From contig CAJKKQ010000029.1 in NCBI GenBank assembly GCA_905200545.1, forward strand, positions 1 through 28,125: a DNA stretch of 28,125 nucleotides, written 5' to 3'. Of this stretch, positions 20,735-28,125 are shown in pieces; positions within the stretch are counted from its first letter, which is position 1, and each line of letters starts with the position of its first letter. The position numbers and the translations under genes were made by a program. This DNA comes from an uncultured Oscillibacter sp. Lineage in GTDB: Bacteria; Bacillota; Clostridia; Oscillospirales; Oscillospiraceae. A model generated the notes under the pieces. The model was not told the origin of the DNA, searched no databases, and saw only the letters and a program-made list of their open reading frames with translations.

Positions 20735-21367
20735 TTATCTCCCCAACGCGCGGAGGATTGCCTGGGAAGTCTCAGCCAGCGTGGGCTGATTCTCCACAGA
20801 CCGCAGGAGACCCCGCTCCGCATAGAACCCCTTGAGAGGTTCGGTCTCCTTATGATAGACCTCAAGCCGTGCCAGCACGGTCTCGGGTTCATCATCGTGA
20901 CGCTGGATCAGCTTGCCGCCGCACTTGTCGCACACACCGGGGGTCTTGGGGGGCACCGCCACCAGATGATAGGTGGCACCGCAGTGCTCGCACACCCGAC
21001 GGCCCGCCATGCGCTCCACGATGGTCTCGTCGGAGATCTCGATGGAAATGACGTGGTCAAACTGGATACCAGCCTTCTCCAGGGCTTCCGCCTGGGCGAT
21101 GGTGCGGGGCACTCCGTCCAGGATGAAGCCGTTCCGGCAATCGTCCTGGGCAAGCCGCTCCGTAATGATGCCGATGATGACCTCATCCGGAACCAGCTGG
21201 CCCGCGTCCATAAAGGACTTGGCTTTCAATCCTGTGGGCGTGCCATCCTTGATGGCCGCCCGCAGGATGTTGCCGGTGGAAATGGTAGGAATGTTCAGCT
21301 CTTTGCAAAGAACCTCAGCCTGAGTTCCCTTGCCGGCGCCAGGGGCGCCCAACAGAATCAGTTTCAT
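20735..21367 (-). CDS. adk: Adenylate kinase
   Basis: A 210-residue enzyme that interconverts ATP + AMP and 2 ADP. Residues 7-15 form the P-loop (GAPGAGKGT), and the AMP-binding TISTGNILRAAI follows. The long LID domain carries a four-cysteine zinc site (CEHCG...CDKCGG) as in Gram-positive enzymes. The usual GFPRT motif appears as GVPRT. It lies between secY and map. Confidence 0.97.
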   Translation of the reverse strand: MKLILLGAPGAGKGTQAEVLCKELNIPTISTGNILRAAIKDGTPTGLKAKSFMDAGQLVPDEVIIGIITERLAQDDCRNGFILDGVPRTIAQAEALEKAGIQFDHVISIEISDETIVERMAGRRVCEHCGATYHLVAVPPKTPGVCDKCGGKLIQRHDDEPETVLARLEVYHKETEPLKGFYAERGLLRSVENQPTLAETSQAILRALGR

Positions 21368-21386
21368 TTTTGAAACGCCTTCTCTC

Positions 21387-22676
21387 TTACTCCAAGAAGC
21401 CCTTGTACTGACGCATCAGCATCTGGGATTCCAGTGCCTTGACCGTTTCCAGAGCGACGCCCACCACAATGATCACGGAGGTGCCGCCGATTCCCAGAGA
21501 AGCACTGCTCATTACCTTGCCCACGATCAGGGGGCAGATGGCCACGATGCCCAGATAGATGGCACCGAAGAGCGTGATCTTGTTGAGAACCTTACGAATG
21601 AAATCCACCGTGGGCTTGCCGGGCCGGAAGCCGGGGATGAAGCCGCCCTGCTTCTTGAGGTTGTTGGCGATCTCCACGGGGTTGAACTGAATGCTGGAGT
21701 AGAAATAGCTGAAACCGATGATCATGATGAAGTACACCACCATATAGATGATGGACTTCGTATCGATGGCATCATAGATGGTGCGGGAAATGGTGCCCTG
21801 CTCGGGAACACCGATGAAGCTCCACACCGTGATAGGCAGAGACGCAATGCTCTGGGCGAAGATGATAGGCAGAACGCCGGACATATTCACCTTCATGGGC
21901 AGATGCGTGGACTGGCCGCCGTACATCTTCCGGCCCACCTGACGCTTGGCATACTGCACGGGGATCCGGCGCTCAGCATCGTTGATGAACACGATGAACA
22001 CGATGAGGGCCAGGATGCCCACCACCAGCAGCGCCACCCACAGCCAGTTGATGGCCGCCTGGCTGCCGTAGGCAATCAGAGAGGACACCATGGTGGGGAC
22101 GCGGGACAGGATGCCGGCAAACAGGATGATGGAGATACCGTTGCCAACACCGAACTCGGTGACCTGCTCGCCCATCCACATAACGAAGGAGGAGCCGGCG
22201 ATGAAGCTGACGATAATCACCAGCGCATGCCAGATGGTGGGATCAGACACAGCCAGCAGGTTGTAGCGGACCATCATCATATAGTAGCCGAAGCCCTGCA
22301 GGATGGCGATGGCCACCGTGGTATAGCGGGTGATGGACTGGATCTTCTTGCGGCCTTCCTCGCCGCCGTCCTTGGCCAGCCGCTCCAGGGCGGGGATGGC
22401 CACGGTCAGCAGCTGGATGATGATGGAGCTGTTGATATAGGGCTGGATGCTCAGGGCGAATACCGTCGCCTGGGCGAATGCGCCGCCGGACATGACGTTG
22501 TACAGGCCCAGGATGGTGGTACCCATGGCGTCCAGCTGCTGTTCCAACGCGCTGACGTTGACATAGGGCACCGTGATGGCATTGCCGATCCGGAAGATCA
22601 GCAGAATGAGGAGTGTAAAGATGATCTTCTTCCGCAGCTCGGGGATACCCCACGCCTTGCGAATCGTTTGGATCAC
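21387..22676 (-). CDS. secY: Preprotein translocase subunit SecY
   Basis: A 429-residue integral membrane protein with ten transmembrane segments forming the export channel. It begins VIQTIRKAWGIPELRKKIIF, and the conserved cytoplasmic loop reads MVRYNLLAVSDPTIW. The start is GTG 22676, 1 base after the rplO stop. Its AGGTGATG ribosome-binding site lies within the end of rplO, indicating translational coupling. SecG is encoded at 14740. Confidence 0.97.
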   Translation of the reverse strand: MIQTIRKAWGIPELRKKIIFTLLILLIFRIGNAITVPYVNVSALEQQLDAMGTTILGLYNVMSGGAFAQATVFALSIQPYINSSIIIQLLTVAIPALERLAKDGGEEGRKKIQSITRYTTVAIAILQGFGYYMMMVRYNLLAVSDPTIWHALVIIVSFIAGSSFVMWMGEQVTEFGVGNGISIILFAGILSRVPTMVSSLIAYGSQAAINWLWVALLVVGILALIVFIVFINDAERRIPVQYAKRQVGRKMYGGQSTHLPMKVNMSGVLPIIFAQSIASLPITVWSFIGVPEQGTISRTIYDAIDTKSIIYMVVYFIMIIGFSYFYSSIQFNPVEIANNLKKQGGFIPGFRPGKPTVDFIRKVLNKITLFGAIYLGIVAICPLIVGKVMSSASLGIGGTSVIIVVGVALETVKALESQMLMRQYKGFLE

Positions 22677-22677
22677 G

Positions 22678-23118
22678 TTACATCACCTCGGCCTTTCCGC
22701 CAGCTGCCTCGATGGCCTCCTTGGCAGACGCGGAGAAGGCAGAAGCCTGGACAGTGACTTTCTTGGTAACCTTGCCGTTGCCCAGCACCTTGTAACCATA
22801 CTCACACTTGGAGAGGATGCCCTTGGCCAGCAGCGCCTCGGCAGTGACGGTCTCGCCGTCCTCGAAAGCGTTCAGGGCATTGAGGTTGATGACCTCCAGG
22901 GGCTTGGCGAAAATGTTGTTGAAACCGCGCTTGGGGATGCGGCGGGCCAGAGGCATCTGGCCGCCCTCAAATCCGATACGGACCTTGCCGCCGGAACGGG
23001 CCTTCTGGCCCTTGTGGCCGCGGCCGCCGGTCTTGCCGTTACCGGAACCAGCGCCCCGGCCCTTGCGGTATGCCTGCCGGACAGAGCCCTCGGCGGGAGA
23101 CAGTTCGCTTAACTTCAT
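22678..23118 (-). CDS. rplO: 50S ribosomal protein L15
   Basis: A 146-residue protein. The glycine-rich basic N-terminus ([26 protein letters not shown]) and [21 protein letters not shown] are diagnostic for L15, an early assembly protein around 23S rRNA. It lies between rpmD and secY. Confidence 0.97.
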   Translation of the reverse strand: MKLSELSPAEGSVRQAYRKGRGAGSGNGKTGGRGHKGQKARSGGKVRIGFEGGQMPLARRIPKRGFNNIFAKPLEVINLNALNAFEDGETVTAEALLAKGILSKCEYGYKVLGNGKVTKKVTVQASAFSASAKEAIEAAGGKAEVM

Positions 23119-23132
23119 GATACCGTGCCTCC

Positions 23133-23315
23133 TTACTTCACTTCAGTAACCTGCAGCAGATAGCCGATCTTGGCGATCTTGCCGCGGGTCTGGTCGTTGT
23201 CGGGCTGCACGGTGACGTCACCGATCTTGCGCAGGCCCAGGGAATTAGCGGTGGCAACCTGCTTCTCCAGGCGGCCGTTCAGGCTCTTGACGAGCTTAAT
23301 GTTTAAGTTTGCCAT
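23133..23315 (-). CDS. rpmD: 50S ribosomal protein L30
   Basis: A 60-residue protein ([20 protein letters not shown]..., [30 protein letters not shown]). The start at ATG 23315 follows GGAGGCGC; the same frame is open upstream into rpsE but that is not coding. It starts 13 bases after the rpsE stop. Confidence 0.96.
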   Translation of the reverse strand: MANLNIKLVKSLNGRLEKQVATANSLGLRKIGDVTVQPDNDQTRGKIAKIGYLLQVTEVK

Positions 23316-23328
23316 GTTCAGCGCCTCC

Positions 23329-23829
23329 TTAACCCACGATCTCTTCGACGCTCTTGCCGCGGATGCGGGCAACCTCTTCGGGGCCACGCATGTTCTTGAG
23401 GCCCTGGAAGGCGGCGGCGACAACGTTGTTGGGGTTGTTGGAACGCAGGCACTTGGTACGGATGTCCTTGATGCCCGCGGCCTCGACGACGGCACGCACG
23501 GCGCCGCCGGCGATCACGCCGGTACCGGGAGCAGCGGGCTTCATCAGCACGCGGCCGGCACCAGCCTCACCGATGGTCTCATGGGGAACGGTGCTGCCGG
23601 AGAGAGTCACGGTAATCATGTTCTTCTTAGCAGCCTCGATGCCCTTGCGGATGGCCTCGGGAACTTCGGCGGCCTTACCCAGGCCATAGCCGACCTTGCC
23701 CTTGCCGTCACCGACGACCACCAGGGCGGAGAATTTCATCACGCGGCCGCCCTTGACGGTCTTGGAAACACGGTTCAGGGACACGACCTTCTCGATATAC
23801 TCGCTCTGTTCTCTTTCAAATCTAGGCAT
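23329..23829 (-). CDS. rpsE: 30S ribosomal protein S5
   Basis: A 166-residue protein important for decoding accuracy. Visible are [23 protein letters not shown] (the double-stranded-RNA-binding region that includes the spectinomycin-site loop, here with no obvious resistance change), [19 protein letters not shown] and [18 protein letters not shown]. Confidence 0.97.
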   Translation of the reverse strand: MPRFEREQSEYIEKVVSLNRVSKTVKGGRVMKFSALVVVGDGKGKVGYGLGKAAEVPEAIRKGIEAAKKNMITVTLSGSTVPHETIGEAGAGRVLMKPAAPGTGVIAGGAVRAVVEAAGIKDIRTKCLRSNNPNNVVAAAFQGLKNMRGPEEVARIRGKSVEEIVG

Positions 23830-23850
23830 TTTAGTGGTTCCTCCCTCCGA

Positions 23851-24210
23851 TTAAAACTTCAGGCCGCCCTCGCGGGCACCCTCGGCCAGAGCCTGGACAC
23901 GGCCGTGGTACAGATAACCGCCACGGTCGAAGACCACGGTCTCGATGCCCTTGGCCTTGCAGCGCTCGGCCACCAGCTTGCCAACTGCGGTCGCAGCGGC
24001 CACGTTGCCGCCGTAACCCTCGATGGCCTTATCCAGGGAGGAAGCGGAAGCCAGGGTCACGCCGTTGACATCATCGATGACCTGGGCGTAGATGTTGGCT
24101 TCGCTGCGGAACACATTCAGACGCGGCATCTCAGGGGTGCCGGAGATCTTGGCGCGCACTCTCTTGTGGCGCTTCAGACGCTGGGCGTTGGTATTGGGTC
24201 TCTTAATCAT
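23851..24210 (-). CDS. rplR: 50S ribosomal protein L18
   Basis: A 119-residue 5S rRNA-binding protein. The N-terminus is basic ([21 protein letters not shown]), followed by [19 protein letters not shown] and [20 protein letters not shown]. It lies between rplF and rpsE. Confidence 0.97.
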   Translation of the reverse strand: MIKRPNTNAQRLKRHKRVRAKISGTPEMPRLNVFRSEANIYAQVIDDVNGVTLASASSLDKAIEGYGGNVAAATAVGKLVAERCKAKGIETVVFDRGGYLYHGRVQALAEGAREGGLKF

Positions 24211-24224
24211 TTCGGCACACCTCC

Positions 24225-24770
24225 TTACTTCTTGGCGCCGGTCTTACCGACCTTGCGGCGGATCACTTCATTGGCGTACTTGATGCCCTTGCCCTTATAA
24301 GGCTCGGGAGGACGCTTTTCGCGGACCTCAGCGGCAAACTGGCCCACAGCCTGCTTGTCGCAGCCGCTGATCACGATTTTATTGGGAGCGGGAACATCAA
24401 TGGTGATGCCCTCGATCTCAGAAACGATCACCTGATGAGAGAAGCCCAGGTTCATGACCAGGTTCTTGCCCTCCTTGGCCACACGGTAACCAACACCGTT
24501 GACCTCCAGCTCCTTGCTGAAGCCGTCAGTGACGCCCACAACCATGTTGTGCAGCAGGGTGCGGGTGAGGCCGTGCAGGCTGCGGTGCAGCTTGTCGTCG
24601 GAAGGACGATCCACGGTGATCGTGTTGCCTTCCTGCTTAATGATCATCTCAGGGCGCAGAGCGCGGGTCAGCTGGCCCTTGGGTCCCTTCACGGTAACCA
24701 CATTACCCTCGGCGACGGAAACCGTCACGCCGGCGGGAACGGTAATGGGCATTCTGCCAATTCTAGACAT
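24225..24770 (-). CDS. rplF: 50S ribosomal protein L6
   Basis: A 181-residue protein with the two tandem L6 folds. The N-terminus [17 protein letters not shown] and the C-terminal [27 protein letters not shown] are diagnostic. It sits near the factor-binding centre of the 50S subunit and starts 16 bases after rpsH. Confidence 0.97.
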   Translation of the reverse strand: MSRIGRMPITVPAGVTVSVAEGNVVTVKGPKGQLTRALRPEMIIKQEGNTITVDRPSDDKLHRSLHGLTRTLLHNMVVGVTDGFSKELEVNGVGYRVAKEGKNLVMNLGFSHQVIVSEIEGITIDVPAPNKIVISGCDKQAVGQFAAEVREKRPPEPYKGKGIKYANEVIRRKVGKTGAKK

Positions 24771-24786
24771 TGTTCAAATACCCTCC

Positions 24787-25185
24787 TTACCAGACAAATG
24801 CCAGGACTTCGCCGCCGACATGCAGCTCGCGGGCCTTCTTGTCGGTCATGACGCCCTTGGACGTAGAGATGATGGCGATACCCAGGCCACGCAGCACGCG
24901 GGGCAGCTCATCGGCGCCCACATAGACGCGCAGGCCGGGCTTGGACACGCGGCGCAGTCCGGAGATAACCTTCTCCTTGCCCGCGTTGTACTTCAGAGTG
25001 ATGTGGATGACACCCTGGGTGCCGTCGTCCACGATCTGGAAGTTCTTGATATAGCCCTCGTCCAGCAGAATCTGAGCAATGCTCTTCTTCATGTTGGAGG
25101 CGGGGACATCCACAGTTTCGTGCTTGGCACTGTTGGCGTTGCGGATACGGGTCAACATATCGGCAACAGGATCGGTGATATGCAT
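24787..25185 (-). CDS. rpsH: 30S ribosomal protein S8
   Basis: A 132-residue primary 16S rRNA-binding protein ([21 protein letters not shown] at the N-terminus; [21 protein letters not shown] at the end). In E. coli S8 represses the spc operon by binding an mRNA structure. Here rpsH is preceded by a 188-base structured gap, unusual for this operon. AGGAGGATTTTACC precedes the start codon. Confidence 0.97.
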   Translation of the reverse strand: MHITDPVADMLTRIRNANSAKHETVDVPASNMKKSIAQILLDEGYIKNFQIVDDGTQGVIHITLKYNAGKEKVISGLRRVSKPGLRVYVGADELPRVLRGLGIAIISTSKGVMTDKKARELHVGGEVLAFVW

Positions 25186-25373
25186 GGTAAAATCCTCCTA
25201 TTTTAGAGTTACGGTTCCGGGGAACCGTTCCGGCAGCGAGGTATCATGGCCAATGGAGCAGTCCGCTCGCGCGTGGTGCCCAATTGGTCATGACCTTTCG
25301 CCATCCGTTATATCACCAGGGCCCCATATCAAAAGCCCTCGGTTACAAAAAGTTGCTTGGTGCGGGGCGTTCC
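25186..25373 (-). ncRNA. Structured 188-base gap between rpsN and rpsH (candidate leader RNA)
   Basis: Adjacent genes in this operon are mostly separated by 1 to 25 bases, but here 188 bases lack a gene. On the minus strand the RNA can form a perfect hairpin ACGGTTCC/GGAACCGT (25228-25211). It can also form a long stem of CATGACCAAT with ATTGGCCATG (25292-25283 with 25254-25245, one mismatch), extended by GGT/ACC, that encloses a GAGC/GCTC hairpin. The downstream gene encodes S8, a known mRNA-binding autoregulator, so a regulatory leader is plausible. It might instead be a remnant insertion or hold an internal promoter (GATATAAC near 25312). The base-pairing is seen; function is inferred. Confidence 0.45.
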
Positions 25374-25559
25374 TTAGAAGGAAGCCTTCCGGACACCGGG
25401 GATCTCGCCCTTGTAGGCCAGCTCACGGAAGCAGATACGGCACACGCCGTAGTCACGCAGATAGGCGTGGGGACGGCCGCAGAGCTTGCAGCGGTTGTAC
25501 TTCCGGCTGGAGAACTTGGCGGGAGCCTGCTGCTTGAGAATCATAGATTTCTTAGCCAT
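25374..25559 (-). CDS. rpsN: 30S ribosomal protein S14 type Z (zinc)
   Basis: A 61-residue protein with the zinc-binding pattern [20 protein letters not shown] and ending [18 protein letters not shown]. This is the short C+ form (RpsZ), the housekeeping S14 of Firmicutes. It starts 14 bases after rplE and is followed by the unusual gap. Confidence 0.97.
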   Translation of the reverse strand: MAKKSMILKQQAPAKFSSRKYNRCKLCGRPHAYLRDYGVCRICFRELAYKGEIPGVRKASF

Positions 25560-25573
25560 TTGCCTCTTCCTCC

Positions 25574-26113
25574 TTAGCGGGCGAAGGGAGCGCCGACCTG
25601 CTCCAGCAGGACGCGGGCCTCTTCATCGGTTTTCGCGGTGGTGCAGATGACCACATCCATGCCGCGGATCTTGTCGATCTTGTCGTACTCGATCTCGGGG
25701 AAGATCAGCTGCTCCTTCAGGCCCAGGGCATAGTTGCCGCGGCCGTCAAAGGAGTTGGGGTTGATGCCCTGGAAATCACGCACGCGGGGCAGGGCCACAT
25801 TGAACAGGCGGTCCAGGAACTCCCACATCTTCTCGCCGCGGAGGGTGACCTTCGCGCCGATGGGCATATCCTCACGCAGCTTGAAGTTTGCGATGGACTT
25901 GCGGGCCCGGGTGATGACGGGCTTCTGGCCGGTGATCTGGCTCAGGTCGCTGACCACGTTCTCCAGAACCTTGGAGTTCTCACGAGCCTCGCCGCAGCCC
26001 ACGTTCACGACCACCTTGTCGATCTTGGGGATCTGCATGACGCTCTTGTAGCCGAACTGCTTCATCAGAGCGGGAGCGATCTCGGCGTTGTACTTTTCCT
26101 TCAGTCTTGCCAT
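25574..26113 (-). CDS. rplE: 50S ribosomal protein L5
   Basis: A 179-residue 5S rRNA-binding protein. [40 protein letters not shown] and [20 protein letters not shown] are conserved L5 sequences. It contacts tRNA and the subunit bridge. In E. coli this gene carries the S8 regulatory site. Confidence 0.97.
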   Translation of the reverse strand: MARLKEKYNAEIAPALMKQFGYKSVMQIPKIDKVVVNVGCGEARENSKVLENVVSDLSQITGQKPVITRARKSIANFKLREDMPIGAKVTLRGEKMWEFLDRLFNVALPRVRDFQGINPNSFDGRGNYALGLKEQLIFPEIEYDKIDKIRGMDVVICTTAKTDEEARVLLEQVGAPFAR

Positions 26114-26132
26114 GTTCGTCTACGCTCCTTTC

Positions 26133-26444
26133 TTACAGCTCAGCGCCGCAGTGCTTGCACACGCGGACTTTCTTGTCGCCGGTGATGTTGTGGGCAATGC
26201 GGGTGCCCTTGCCGCACTTGGGGCAGACAACCTGCACCTTGCAGGAAGCAATGGCAGCCTCACGCTTCATGATGCCGCCCTCCTCGCCCTGACGGCGGGG
26301 CTTGACGTGGCAGGTCACCATGTTGATGCCCTCCACGACCACCTTGCTGGAGCCGGGAACGGTGCCCAGCACCTTGCCCTGCTTACCCTTGTCCTTGCCG
26401 GACAGGACGACAACGGTATCGCCCTTCTTAATGTTCATAGCCAT
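26133..26444 (-). CDS. rplX: 50S ribosomal protein L24
   Basis: A 103-residue KOW protein that starts 50S assembly (KKGDTVVVLSGKDKGKQGKVL; MVTCHVKPRRQGEEGGI). The C-terminal part has two CxxC pairs (CPKCG...CKHCG), the zinc-ribbon variant. ATG 26444 is favoured over the ATG two codons later because GGAGG lies 8 bases upstream. Confidence 0.96.
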   Translation of the reverse strand: MAMNIKKGDTVVVLSGKDKGKQGKVLGTVPGSSKVVVEGINMVTCHVKPRRQGEEGGIMKREAAIASCKVQVVCPKCGKGTRIAHNITGDKKVRVCKHCGAEL

Positions 26445-26457
26445 TTCGTTGCCCTCC

Positions 26458-26826
26458 TCAAATCACTTCGGGGGCGAGGGACAGGATCTTCATGTAATCC
26501 TTGTCACGCAGCTCGCGAGCCACAGGCCCAAAGATACGGGTGCCTCTGGGGTTCTTGTCGTCCTTAATGAGGACGGCGGCGTTGTCGTCGAAGCGGACAT
26601 AGGTGCCGTCGGCACGACGGACGCCCTTGGCGCTGCGGACGATGACGGCCTTGACAACCTCGCCCTTCTTCACGGTGCCGCCGGGAGTGGACTTGCGGAC
26701 GGAAGCCACGATCACATCGCCGATGTTGCCGAACTTCCGCTTGGAGCCGCCCAGAACGCGGATGCACTTGATTTCCTTGGCGCCGGTATTATCGGCAACT
26801 TTCAGATAACTTTCCTGCTGAATCAT
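26458..26826 (-). CDS. rplN: 50S ribosomal protein L14
   Basis: A 122-residue protein ([22 protein letters not shown]; the ending [20 protein letters not shown]). It lies at the intersubunit face and contacts L19 and 16S helix 44. It starts 14 bases after rpsQ. Confidence 0.97.
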   Translation of the reverse strand: MIQQESYLKVADNTGAKEIKCIRVLGGSKRKFGNIGDVIVASVRKSTPGGTVKKGEVVKAVIVRSAKGVRRADGTYVRFDDNAAVLIKDDKNPRGTRIFGPVARELRDKDYMKILSLAPEVI

Positions 26827-26840
26827 ATCACGGCACCTCC

Positions 26841-27107
26841 TTACTTCGCTTTTTCAATGATCTCGACCACGCGCCAGCGCTTGTCCTTGGACAGGGGGCG
26901 GGTCTCCATGACCTTGACCTTATCGCCGATGCCGCAGGCGTTCTGCTCATCATGAGCCTTCAGCTTATAAGTGCGGCCGACGATCTTCTTGTACAGAGGA
27001 TGGGCAACGCGGTCCTCAATGGCGACGACCACGGTCTTGTCCATCTTGTCGGAAACGACCTTACCGACCCGGGTCTTACGGGAGGAAGTTCTCATCTCTT
27101 CGCTCAT
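26841..27107 (-). CDS. rpsQ: 30S ribosomal protein S17
   Basis: An 88-residue OB-fold protein that binds 16S rRNA early in assembly ([44 protein letters not shown]). The N-terminus has a short acidic addition, MSEEMRTSS. It starts 17 bases after rpmC. Confidence 0.97.
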   Translation of the reverse strand: MSEEMRTSSRKTRVGKVVSDKMDKTVVVAIEDRVAHPLYKKIVGRTYKLKAHDEQNACGIGDKVKVMETRPLSKDKRWRVVEIIEKAK

Positions 27108-27124
27108 TTACGTTTCCCTCCTTC

Positions 27125-27325
27125 TTACTGCTTGTCGGAAGCCTGGAGCTCCCGCAACACGGTCTTGACTCGGGCAATATCATGCTTGGTCTCCCGGATC
27201 TTCAGGGGATTATCCAGCTGATTGGTAGCGTGCTGCATACGCAGATAGAAAAGATCCTTCTTCAGGCCCACCAGCTTCTCATTGAGCTGCTCGGGGCTCA
27301 TCTTACGAATTTCACTTGCCTTCAT
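27125..27325 (-). CDS. rpmC: 50S ribosomal protein L29
   Basis: A 66-residue two-helix protein ([42 protein letters not shown]) at the nascent-chain exit. ATG 27325 is preferred over GTG 27334 because AGGTGAG lies upstream of it and family members begin MKA. With this start rpmC begins 1 base after the rplP stop instead of overlapping it. Confidence 0.95.
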   Translation of the reverse strand: MKASEIRKMSPEQLNEKLVGLKKDLFYLRMQHATNQLDNPLKIRETKHDIARVKTVLRELQASDKQ

Positions 27326-27326
27326 C

Positions 27327-27749
27327 TTACTCACCTGCTTCCTCGGTGCGGGCGACGATCTTCGTCTTGATGGGCAGCTTGTGGCTGGCCAGACGGAGCG
27401 CCTCGCGGGCTACTTCTTCGGATACGCCGGCGATCTCGAACATAACACGGCCGGGCTTGACAACGGCGACCCAGAACTCGGGGGAACCCTTACCGGAACC
27501 CATACGGGTCTCAGCGGGCTTCTTGGTAACGGGCTTGTCAGGGAAGATCTTGATCCACACCTGGCCGCCACGCTTGGTGTAACGGGTCATGGCGATACGG
27601 GCTGCCTCGATCTGATTGCTGGTGATCCAGGCGGGCTCGGTAGCCACCAGACCAAACTCACCATAGGACACCGTGTTGCCGCGGGTGGCCTTACCGGTCA
27701 TGCGGCCGCGGTGCACACGGCGATACTTGACTCTCTTCGGCAGAAGCAT
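27327..27749 (-). CDS. rplP: 50S ribosomal protein L16
   Basis: A 140-residue protein that organises the A site ([58 protein letters not shown] is the conserved core, residues about 75-105). Its ATG shares one base with the rpsC stop (TAATG), so translation is coupled. Confidence 0.97.
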   Translation of the reverse strand: MLLPKRVKYRRVHRGRMTGKATRGNTVSYGEFGLVATEPAWITSNQIEAARIAMTRYTKRGGQVWIKIFPDKPVTKKPAETRMGSGKGSPEFWVAVVKPGRVMFEIAGVSEEVAREALRLASHKLPIKTKIVARTEEAGE

Positions 27750-28125
27750 TACTGGGCTCCTCCTTCCTTAGCGGGTGCCGCAGGGGCTGCGCCCGGACGG
27801 CTGTTGTTGTTGCGATTGAAACCGCCCTGGGGACGGCCCTGACCGCCGCGGTTGAAACCGCCCTGACGGTCACGGTTGAAGCCGCCCTGGCCACCGCGGT
27901 TGAAGCCGCCGCGACGGTCGCCATCCCGGCGGGGACGACGCTCACGACGCTCCTGATAGGGCTTGGAGGTGTCCATGGTGCGGGGAGTGGTGCGCAGGGT
28001 CTGGGAGAGGACCTCGCCCTTGTAGATCCACACCTTCACGCCGATGCGGCCGAAGGTAGTGGCAGCCTCCGCGAAGCCGTACTCGATGTCGGCGCGGATG
28101 GTCTGCAGGGGGATGGTGCCCTCGT
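27749..28125 (-). CDS. rpsC: 30S ribosomal protein S3, C-terminal part (partial) with RGG-like tail
   Basis: The gene begins beyond the right edge; 125 C-terminal codons are seen. [20 protein letters not shown] and [18 protein letters not shown] are the conserved end of the S3 C-domain at the mRNA entry tunnel. Beyond it lies an extension of about 80 residues, mostly Arg, Gly, Asn and Phe: a basic start ([16 protein letters not shown]), then four GGFNR units ([36 protein letters not shown]), and an Ala/Pro-rich end. Short basic tails on S3 are common; a GGFNR repeat tail is unusual. It overlaps rplP by one base. Confidence 0.96.
   Translation of the reverse strand, partial: EGTIPLQTIRADIEYGFAEAATTFGRIGVKVWIYKGEVLSQTLRTTPRTMDTSKPYQERRERRPRRDGDRRGGFNRGGQGGFNRDRQGGFNRGGQGRPQGGFNRNNNSRPGAAPAAPAKEGGAQ

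Noticed and set aside
27800..27915. Short regular repeats resembling a small CRISPR or tandem array
   Set aside because: They encode the GGFNR units of S3 in frame and have no spacer pattern.

Overview
The window looks like chromosome of an endospore-forming, GC-rich gut Clostridium of the Oscillospirales type (Flavonifractor or Pseudoflavonifractor-like; inferred). Pointers are the Firmicutes order of the S10/spc/alpha ribosomal genes with a KOW protein after map, zinc-type S4 and S14, a sporulation sigma factor sigK, and Clostridial flavodoxin/ferredoxin genes. No species was identified by search.

Positions 1 to about 4,650 are visibly more AT-rich and form the end of an acquired integrative or conjugative element. 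They hold the N-terminus of a large serine recombinase and a TnpW-like small gene on the minus strand. On the plus strand is a cargo set (NimA/PPOX-like flavoprotein, MATE efflux pump, cytidylate-kinase-like protein), followed by a Tn916-type sigma factor and HTH regulator pair and about 500 bases of hairpin-rich non-coding DNA. The element stops at the 3' end of a GC-rich GIY-YIG/PPOX fusion gene and may have replaced its last codons.

Positions 5,493 to 12,459 hold the main discovery. sigK, the late mother-cell sigma factor of sporulation, is split in two. The 5' part (5493-5820) and the 3' part (12043-12459) are in the same orientation, and both carry the core AAATG. Joining them at this core restores an uninterrupted 246-codon sigma-K with the expected sequence across the join. 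The 6,226-bp insert is a 'skin' (sigK intervening) element. It encodes its own large serine recombinase (SpoIVCA role), a 67-codon protein divergent from the recombinase (directionality-factor candidate), and a redox/regulatory cargo: PadR regulator, double-flavodoxin oxidoreductase, XRE regulator, EFR1 ferredoxin-flavodoxin and a membrane-anchored alpha/beta hydrolase. The recombinase stop codon lies inside the right attachment core.

Positions 12,497 to 16,271 hold diaminopropionate ammonia-lyase (ygeX), lexA with a promoter-overlapping SOS box, secG, a NodB polysaccharide deacetylase and a small zinc-ribbon membrane protein. These are separated by strong hairpin terminators.

Positions 16,333 to 28,125 are the long minus-strand ribosomal operon. 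Read 5' to 3' it runs rpsC (partial), rplP, rpmC, rpsQ, rplN, rplX, rplE, rpsN, rpsH, rplF, rplR, rpsE, rpmD, rplO, secY, adk, map, KOW, infA, rpmJ, rpsM, rpsK, rpsD, rpoA, rplQ, then a strong terminator. Two oddities stand out: an Arg/Gly/Asn-rich repeat tail on S3, and a 188-bp structured gap between rpsN and rpsH. No tRNA, rRNA or CRISPR array was seen.
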